Positions 1 to 4,400 of a stretch of DNA of 6,677 nt are shown here, piece by piece. The DNA comes from an uncultured delta proteobacterium (GTDB taxonomy: Bacteria; Myxococcota_A; Polyangia; Polyangiales; Polyangiaceae). The notes beneath the pieces are model-generated. The model searched no databases, was not told where the DNA came from, and saw nothing but the letters and a program-made list of their open reading frames with translations. A program made the position numbers and the translations under genes. The DNA is taken from positions 1 through 6,677 of the forward strand of contig CAITLX010000867.1 in the NCBI GenBank assembly GCA_903893335.1, in the 5' to 3' direction. The stretch's first letter is position 1. Each line of letters begins with the position of its first letter.

Positions 1-162
1 CTCGGCGAGCGCGGCCACCTCGCGCCCAGCGCTCCCCGGCCGGCGAAGCTGCACGGCCACCGCGCCCACCGGCCCGCCCGCGAGCGCATCGGCCACTCGC
101 GCGACCACCTCGTCCGCGGCCATCGCGGCGTCGGTGACGAGCACGAGGCGCGCGCGGTTCAC
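1..162 (-). CDS. thiE: Thiamin-phosphate synthase ThiE, N-terminal part (runs off left edge)
   Basis: Only the first 54 codons are in the window; the 3' part lies beyond base 1. ThiE condenses the thiazole phosphate and HMP pyrimidine diphosphate to thiamin phosphate, in the cytoplasm. The identification rests on the N-terminal TIM-barrel pattern: a first strand LVLVTD at residues 6-11 (family LY-[LI]-[IV]-TD), a helix ending in ALAGG (27-31), and a second strand VAVQLRRP (36-43), matching the family VQLR-[ED]-K segment. The Lys usual after VQLR-x is Pro here, so this is a somewhat divergent member. The pyrophosphate- and Mg-binding residues lie outside the window. I chose the GTG at 160-162 because its reading frame gives the first strand and it overlaps the preceding stop by four bases (GTGA); the next in-frame ATG (121-123) would delete that strand. 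Placement two genes after thiG supports the call. Confidence 0.8.
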   Translation of the reverse strand, partial: MNRARLVLVTDAAMAADEVVARVADALAGGPVGAVAVQLRRPGSAGREVAALAE

Positions 163-422
163 GGCCCCGCGTCGCCCCGCCCGCCGTCCCCAAGCTCGTC
201 GCGCGCCGCCTTCGCGAAGCGGCTCGACGGGTAGCGGGCGACCAGGAACGCGAGCGTCGCCTGCGCCGAACGCTCGTCACCGCGTGCGCGGAAGTCGAGC
301 GCGAGCGCGTGCAGCGCCTCACCCGGCGTCTCCTCGTGGGCCTTGCTCGGGTCGTTGGAGGCCGCGCACTGGTACGGCGCGAGCGCCAGGGCGAGCAGGC
401 AGGTGGCGCCGAAGCGAAGCAT
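159..422 (-). CDS. Small TPR-like probable lipoprotein between thiG and thiE
   Basis: This is an 87-residue protein of no recognised name. Residues 1-18 form a short export-like leader: a single Arg at position 3 followed by a hydrophobic stretch rich in Leu and Ala. Cys19 (context APYQC) could be a lipidation site, but the residues before it do not match the canonical [LVI]-[ASTVI]-[GAS]-C lipobox, so the lipoprotein call is tentative. Residues about 35-77 look like one tetratricopeptide-type helical pair, with ALALDFRARGD followed by LAFLVARYPSSRFAKAA. The F-x-x-x-YPSS-x-[FY]-A-x-x-A pattern resembles the repeat of YbgF/CpoB and BamD-like envelope proteins. The tail is Gly/Asp/Arg-rich and probably disordered. 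It starts 57 bp after the thiG stop with a weak AGG as ribosome-binding site, and its TGA overlaps the thiE GTG. Co-transcription with thi genes is likely, but no role in thiamin synthesis can be read from the sequence. Confidence 0.72.
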   Translation of the reverse strand: MLRFGATCLLALALAPYQCAASNDPSKAHEETPGEALHALALDFRARGDERSAQATLAFLVARYPSSRFAKAARDELGDGGRGDAGP

Positions 423-479
423 CGCCTGCCAGCATACGCGCCCTGCTGCGCTGGGCTCAAACGTCCCCGCGCGGAAGGC

Positions 480-1253
480 TCAAATCAACCCGTCGGTGGG
501 GCTCGACGCCGCGGCGTGCAGCCGCTTGCCGATACGCCCGGCGAGGAACGCCTTGCGCCCAGCGCTCACCGCCTCGCGCATCGCCGTCGCCATGAGCACC
601 GGGTCGCGCGCCCCGGCGATGGCGGTGTTCATCAGCACGCCCTGGCACCCGAGCTCCATCGCGACGGCCGCGTCGCTGGCCGTGCCGACGCCGGCGTCCA
701 CGATGACGGGCACCTTCGCCTGCTCGAGGATGATGCGCAGGTTGTACGGGTTGCGGATACCGAGACCCGAGCCGATGGGCGCCGCGAGCGGCATCACCGC
801 GGCGCACCCGATCTCCTCGAGCTTGCGGCACACGATCGGGTCGTCGATGCAGTACGGCAGCACGGTGAACCCCTCGGCGACGAGCGTCTTGGCCGCCGCG
901 AGCGTCTCCTCGTTGTCGGGGAACAGCGTGCGCTTGTCGCCGATGACCTCGAGCTTGACCATGTCGCTGAGGCCAAGCTCGCGCGCGAGCCTGCACGTCC
1001 GCACCGCCTCGTCGGCGGTGAAGCACCCGGCCGTGTTGGCGAGGATCTGGTAGCCCCCCTCGCTCAGCAGCCGAAACATCGAGCCGGCCCCGCGCTCGGC
1101 GAGATCGACGCGACGAAGCGCGACCGTGACGACGTCGGCACCCGACGCCGCGAGGGCCATCCGGGTCTCCTCGACGTCCTTGTACTTGCCCGTGCCGACG
1201 ATGAGCCGCGAACGGATGACGTGACGCCCGACCTGGAAGCTGTCGTCCTGCAT
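480..1253 (-). CDS. thiG: Thiazole synthase ThiG
   Basis: ThiG is the cytoplasmic thiazole synthase: it builds thiazole phosphate from 1-deoxy-D-xylulose 5-phosphate, dehydroglycine and ThiS-thiocarboxylate sulphur. From the preferred start it is 257 residues, the usual size. Family landmarks in order are SRLIVGTGKY (15-24), ANTAGC (72-77), the Lys of VKLEVIGD (Lys100, equivalent to the lysine that forms the imine with deoxyxylulose phosphate), LPYCIDDP (132-139), PLAAPIGSG (155-163), VDAGVGTASDAA (185-196) and MNTAIAGARDP (208-218). All are intact, so the enzyme should be active. An ATG four codons upstream (1263-1265) is in frame, but the ATG at 1251-1253 has GGAG at 1258-1261 and gives the normal N-terminus. 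ThiS, its sulphur carrier, is not in the window. It is followed by the small lipoprotein gene and thiE, a likely operon. I found no TPP riboswitch upstream. Confidence 0.97.
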   Translation of the reverse strand: MQDDSFQVGRHVIRSRLIVGTGKYKDVEETRMALAASGADVVTVALRRVDLAERGAGSMFRLLSEGGYQILANTAGCFTADEAVRTCRLARELGLSDMVKLEVIGDKRTLFPDNEETLAAAKTLVAEGFTVLPYCIDDPIVCRKLEEIGCAAVMPLAAPIGSGLGIRNPYNLRIILEQAKVPVIVDAGVGTASDAAVAMELGCQGVLMNTAIAGARDPVLMATAMREAVSAGRKAFLAGRIGKRLHAAASSPTDGLI

Positions 1254-1257
1254 GGCG

Positions 1258-1261
1258 CTCC
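1258..1261 (-). promoter_or_regulatory. Ribosome-binding site deciding the thiG start
   Basis: GGAG (reading on the minus strand) sits four bases before the ATG at 1251-1253. It favours that codon over the in-frame ATG at 1263-1265, which has only a weak AGG before it. Homology agrees, since ThiG proteins normally have about 14 residues before the SRLIVGTGKY strand. Confidence 0.5.
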
Positions 1262-1265
1262 GCAT

Positions 1266-1408
1266 ACCGCGCCTACGGCCGAAACGGCAAGAGCCCCCGA
1301 CCGCAGCGCGGCAGGAGGCCCTCGTCGTCGCTGGAGGCGAGCCGACCTTACGGCTTCGCCCCCTCGATCGCTCTCGTCAGAACGTACGTCGCCCTTCGAT
1401 CGCTCTGG
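1266..1408. other. Intergenic region between the giant Cys-rich gene and thiG
   Basis: This 143 bp stretch has no credible gene. Nearest the giant gene it contains tandem similar sequence and hairpins (listed separately). The part next to thiG (about 1266-1335) must hold any thiG promoter, but I see no convincing -35/-10 pair. I looked for the conserved TPP-riboswitch blocks (CUGAGA and ACCUGAUC-like) on the minus strand and did not find them. Confidence 0.6.
1336..1360 (-). terminator. GC-rich hairpin downstream of the giant gene, possible terminator without U-tract
   Basis: On the minus strand GGCGAAGCCG, a six-base loop UAAGGU and CGGCUCGCC can pair over nine base pairs with one bulged A. 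It lies about 50-70 bases past the stop at 1409-1411, where transcription from the giant gene should end before thiG. No run of U follows, so it is not a standard intrinsic terminator. It could instead be a processing or RNA-protecting structure. Confidence 0.35.
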
Positions 1409-1415
1409 TCAGAGC
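1361..1415. repeat. Imperfect direct repeat spanning the stop codon of the giant gene
   Basis: Bases 1365-1383 and 1397-1415 share a 19-base sequence, CGATCGCTCT-[CG]-GTCAGA-[AG]-C, with only two mismatches and 32 bases between starts; the similarity extends weakly upstream (CCCT/CCCTT). The right copy contains the TGA stop of the giant gene. On the minus-strand RNA each copy can form a small hairpin: GCUCU-GACC-AGAGC (1402-1415) and GUUCU-GACG-AGAGC (1370-1383), the second using one G-U pair. It may be a local duplication of the gene end or a structured 3' untranslated segment. Confidence 0.6.
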
Positions 1416-4400
1416 ATGCCCATGTAGATGCTGTACGTGTTGCACGACGTCGTCACCGCCGGGCGGCGACGGACGCGCACGTAGAACGTGTTGCCGACGT
1501 TCGACGTGTTGCTCGCGGCGAAGTACGTCGTGCTCAGCTGGTTGGTGCAAGGCCCGGCGTACCCGGCGACGCCGCCAGCGGTGTCGCACGCGCCGTAATA
1601 CGACAGCACGGTCTGCATTCCGACCATGGCAAACCAGCTTGCACCCGAGGTGTTGCGCCCCGTGCACGCCACCGACTTGATGTACGGCGAGATGACGGAG
1701 GGAGCAGCGGTGCCGGCACCCGGCGTGTAACCGCCGCCCCAGCCCGAGTTGTTCTGGTTGTCCGACGCCGTGGCGGCCGACGCGTCCGAGTAGACCGACA
1801 TCTCGAAGTCGGACTGGTTGGCGCACGGCGCCACCTGCCCGGCGTTGTTCGTGAAGTAGATCTGGTAGGTGTACGACACGGTCGCCGGGTTGGTCGTGAT
1901 CACCTGGTAGGTCGGCGTGACCTTGAAGACGTCGCCGTAGGTCGTGTCGGCGCCGACCGGCCCATCGAGGCGCTGGTTGGCGTACGTGACCGCCTTGGTG
2001 CCGGCCCAGTTGATGGCCTGCGCAGCCGCGCCCGAGGAACCTGAAGTCGTGATCGTCAGCCCGTTGTCGGGCGTCTGGAACTTGTGACCGGCACCCGGCA
2101 CGTCCACGCCACCGGCGCAGTCGTTGTCGAGCCCGTCGGCGCAGACGTCGTAGAGGACGCCGGGGTTCACGGCAGCGTTGCTGTCGAGGCAGTCGGTGTT
2201 CGTCGTCTGCCACCTCGCAGCCGCCCAGGTGCCGCCGAGGCGCGTCGCGCAGGCAGTCACCGCGCTCGGGAGCGCACCCGCCGAGCAGGCGAAGTAGACG
2301 CCGCCGGTACCGAGCGTAACGCTGCCGTTGTAGCTCGTCGCCAACCCGGCATTCGCGAGGCCAGCCACGAACGCGTACCCACCGCCGTACCCGTCACCGT
2401 CGCAGTCGAGGTAGTAGTAGGGCGACGCGACCTCGCAGCCGTTGGCGTTCTGGTTGACGGCCGTCGTCCGGTCGCAGTCGAAGTACGACGGGTTGCCCGA
2501 GGTGTCGAGGTCGCAGGTGTAGGTGCAGTAACTGCTGGCCGGCGTGCCGCTGTTGTACGTGCACCCCCAGCCGCTCGCGCGGTCGGCCGAAGCGCAGACG
2601 CCGAGGCAGGTGCCGCAGGTCGAGGTGGACGTCAGGTCCGACTCGCAACCATTGACGTTGTGCGTCGCCTGCATCGTCGCCGTCGAGTCGCAGTTGGCGA
2701 AGCCAGCCGAGCAGGTGAAGTTGCAGTAGTTGGCGCTGCCGCTCGCGCTCGTCGCGAAGCTGTCGGTGCAAGACGTGACGGCCGACGCGTGGGTGGTGAC
2801 GCTCGCCGTGCACGCCACGCCGCAGCCACCGCAGGACGTGGTCGTGGCGAAGTTGGACTCGCAGCCGTTGGCCAGCTTGTTGGCGTCGCAGTCGTTCCAC
2901 TCCTGCCCGGCGGTTTGCACGCAAGCCGAGTTGCACACGCTCGACCCGCACGAGCCGTGCGCGACGCCGTCGCTGCCATTGACCAGAGTCGTCACGTGGC
3001 TCGAGCTGCAAACGTTGCCGCATCCGCCGCAGTTCGCGGTGTCGGTGATGCCGTTCTTCTCGCAGCCGTCGGTCAGCTTGTTCGAGTTGCAGTCGAAGTA
3101 GCCCGCCGTGCAGGTGCCGTTGCACAGGCTGCTGCCGCAGGTACGCGTCGCCATGCCGCTCGAGCTGCAAACGTTGCCGCAGCCACCGCAGTTGTTCGCG
3201 TCGATCGTGCCGTTGACCTCGCACCCATCGGCGTTGTTGCTCGTCGCCGTGGCAGCGTTGCAGTCGAAGTAGCCGGTGCCACACGTGTAGGTGCAGTAGC
3301 TCGATGCAGGAGTGCCGCTGTTGTAGCTGCACGCCTGCGCCGTCTTGTTCGCGCCCGAGGTGCAGACGCCCGCGCAGCTTCCGCAGGTCGTCACCGTGTT
3401 GAGCGTGGACTCGCAACCGTTGCCGCCGCCCGTGGCCTTGTCGGCGTTGCAGTCGGCGAAGCCCAGGTTGCAGGTGCCGCTGCACGCGCTGAGCGCGCAG
3501 GTGCCGCCGCCGGTCATGTTGACCGTGCTGCACACCCTGCCGCAGCCGCTGCAGTTCGACCCGTTGGTCGCGGTGTCGATCTCGCAGCCGTCGGGGGTGA
3601 GGGCGTTGCAGTTCTTCCAGTTGCCGGCACACGCACCGATGACGCAGGCGCTGGCGGCGCAGGAGTTGCCCGCCGTGTTCGCCAGGCTTCCGCAGTTGTT
3701 GCCGCAGGACCCGCAGTTGGCCGTGGTGTTCGTGAGGTCGGTCTCGCAACCGTCGGTCAGCTTGTTGCTGTTGCAGTCGCCGTAACCGGCCGAGCAGGCC
3801 GAGCTGCATGCGCTGCCGCTGCACTGCCCGTGCGTGACGCCGTCGCTGCCTGCCACCGTGGTGGCCACGTGCGCGGTGCTGCACCCATTGTTGCAGCCTC
3901 CGCAGTTGGAGGAGTCGGTGACGCCGTTGACCTCGCAGCCGTCGACGCGCTTGCTCGTCGTCGGGTACGTCGCGCTGTTGCAGTTGAAGTAGCCCGTCGC
4001 GCAGGTGCCCGATTCGCACGACCCGCTGCCGCACTGCGCGGGCGACATGTGGCTCGTCGAGCAGGCCAGCCCGCAACCGCTGCAGTTGTTGACGTCGCCG
4101 TTGAGGTTGATCTCGCAGCCGTCGGTCAGCTTGTTGCTGTTGCAGTCGGCGTAGCCCGAGGTGCAGGAACCGTTGCACACGCCACCCGCGCAGGTGCGCG
4201 TCGCCATGTTGCTGATCGAGCAGACCGTGCCGCAGCCGCCGCAGTTGTTCGCGTCGGTGCCGGTTGCGGCCTCGCAGCCGTCGGCGCCGGCGTGGGCCGC
4301 CCGGTTGACGTCGAGGGCGTTGCAGTCGGTGTAGCCCGTGTCGCAGCCCGTCGAGCAGAGCCCGTTGGTGCAGGCCGGCGACGTGATGTGGCTGCTGCTG

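Noticed and set aside
1266..1300. TTGCCG and TATGCG as -35/-10 promoter of thiG
   Set aside because: Spacing of about 18 bases is acceptable, but TATGCG matches the consensus -10 poorly and would place transcription start at or inside the ribosome-binding site or start codon.
309..1427. Plus-strand open frame of 372 codons covering thiG
   Set aside because: It is the antisense shadow of thiG and the lipoprotein gene, Arg/Ala/His-rich as expected in high-GC DNA. The minus-strand ThiG is an unambiguous conserved enzyme.
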